Below are positions 5,178 through 5,740 of a stretch of 5,740 nucleotides of DNA, piece by piece. Every line of letters starts with the position of its first letter. The stretch's first letter is position 1. Below the pieces are notes generated by a model, which saw only the letters and a list, made by a program, of their open reading frames with translations, did no database searches and had not been told where the DNA came from. The translations under genes and the position numbers were made by a program. Where the stretch lies: positions 1-5,740 of the forward strand of contig DCTH01000215.1 of assembly GCA_002329495.1 (NCBI GenBank). Direction: 5' to 3'. The stretch is from Syntrophothermus sp. UBA1445. GTDB taxonomy: Bacteria > Bacillota > Syntrophomonadia > Syntrophomonadales > DTU052.

Positions 5178-5740
5178 ATGGGGTTTGATTTCACCTACAA
5201 CGAGGATCAATTGGCACTGCAGAGAACCCTCCGCAAGTTCGTGGAGAACGAGATGGTGCCAGTCAGAAAGCAGTATGACGAGTCAGAAGAGTTTCCCTGG
5301 GAAGTCATTCGCAAGATGCAGGATCTGGGTTTGAACTGTATCGTAGCACCGGAAAAATACACCGGGATGCCCTTTGACAACATAACGGTGAGCATGGTGG
5401 TAGAAGAGCTTAGCCGGGGTTGTGCAGGAATGACCCTGGGGGTTTTGGCCAACTACCTGGCCTCGGAACCGGTGTTGATCGCCGGTAATGAGGAACAGCA
5501 GGACTGGTGGTTCACCCGGGCCTGTGACGAAGGCAAGCTGCAGGCCTTTGGCCTAACTGAGCCGGGGGCCGGGTCTGATGTGTCCGGAATCGCTACCACT
5601 GCCAAAAAGGATGGGGATTACTACATCCTGAACGGCACCAAATGCTTCATAACCAATGGAGGAGTGGCTGACCAGTACGTGGTAATGGCCACCCTGGATC
5701 GCAGTATGAAGCACAAGGGTACCGTGTTCTTCATTGTGGA
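5178..5740 (+). CDS. Acyl-CoA dehydrogenase, N-terminal part (partial)
   Basis: The frame runs off the right edge after 187 full codons; the family is usually about 380 residues. The enzyme uses FAD to form the alpha,beta double bond of an acyl-CoA and passes electrons to electron-transfer flavoprotein. The start is clear: AGGAGG (5165-5170) is 7 bases before ATG. Visible parts are the N-terminal helical domain (1-120) and the first half of the beta domain, with the acyl-CoA dehydrogenase signature GLTEPGAGSDVSG (125-137), and ILNGTKCFITNG (150-161), a flavin-contacting region. The segment LNCIVAPEKYTGMPFDN (52-68) matches the usual I-P-E-x-Y-G-G stretch but has Thr in place of the first Gly. 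The catalytic glutamate lies in the missing half, so chain-length class (butyryl-, glutaryl- or longer) cannot be decided. The thiolase upstream supports a beta-oxidation or butyrate role. Confidence 0.93.
   Translation, partial: MGFDFTYNEDQLALQRTLRKFVENEMVPVRKQYDESEEFPWEVIRKMQDLGLNCIVAPEKYTGMPFDNITVSMVVEELSRGCAGMTLGVLANYLASEPVLIAGNEEQQDWWFTRACDEGKLQAFGLTEPGAGSDVSGIATTAKKDGDYYILNGTKCFITNGGVADQYVVMATLDRSMKHKGTVFFIV

Noticed and set aside
4379..5194. Long minus-strand frame (271 codons) antisense to the thiolase and the following spacer
   Set aside because: It overlaps a thiolase with full catalytic motifs, its translation shows no recognisable domain, and it has the composition expected of a shadow frame.

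Overview
The window looks like a piece of a mid-GC, Gram-positive-type anaerobe, most likely a member of the Clostridia. The pointers are a DegV-family fatty-acid-binding protein, strong purine-rich AGGAGG-type ribosome sites, free use of GTG and TTG starts, and a thiolase followed by an acyl-CoA dehydrogenase. A syntrophic or fatty-acid-oxidising lineage (Syntrophomonadaceae or Peptococcaceae type) would fit, but this is inference, not a species call. All supported genes are on the + strand.

Region 1 (1-1818): the last 45 codons of a YyaL/DUF255-type thioredoxin-domain protein are followed, 10 bases later, by a small polar ORF of unknown function (150-392). The stop codon of that ORF sits at the base of a very strong imperfect palindrome (392-469) that resembles a REP-type dispersed repeat. 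Next come a complete DegV-family gene (548-1390) and, 41 bases downstream, a 128-residue helical protein that I do not recognise (1432-1818).

Region 2 (1819-3339): a 171-base gap holds two consecutive stem-loops that end just before the ribosome site of a four-helix DUF1648 membrane protein with a GTG start (1990-2526). After it comes a 245-residue two-[4Fe-4S]-cluster protein related to the iron-sulfur part of epoxyqueuosine reductase but much shorter than QueG (2602-3339).

Region 3 (3340-3805): about 465 bases without a convincing gene. It holds a weak terminator candidate, several small hairpins, a direct repeat, and a 42-codon Cys-rich ORF on the minus strand that lacks a ribosome site.

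Region 4 (3806-5740): a complete acetyl-CoA acetyltransferase (thiolase, TTG start, all three catalytic residues present), a 190-base leader rich in inverted repeats, and the first 187 codons of an acyl-CoA dehydrogenase that runs off the window. Together these two enzymes supply the first oxidation and the final thiolysis of beta-oxidation (or the reverse reactions in butyrate formation). The missing hydratase and 3-hydroxyacyl-CoA dehydrogenase may lie downstream. The fatty-acid-binding DegV protein may be functionally linked to this lipid theme, but it is 2.4 kb away and not in the same transcription unit on present evidence.

No CRISPR array, tRNA, rRNA, transposase or integrase gene was seen. 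The window reads mainly as ordinary chromosomal housekeeping and metabolic genes. The best candidates for something undescribed are the structured intergenic regions and the two unknown small proteins.
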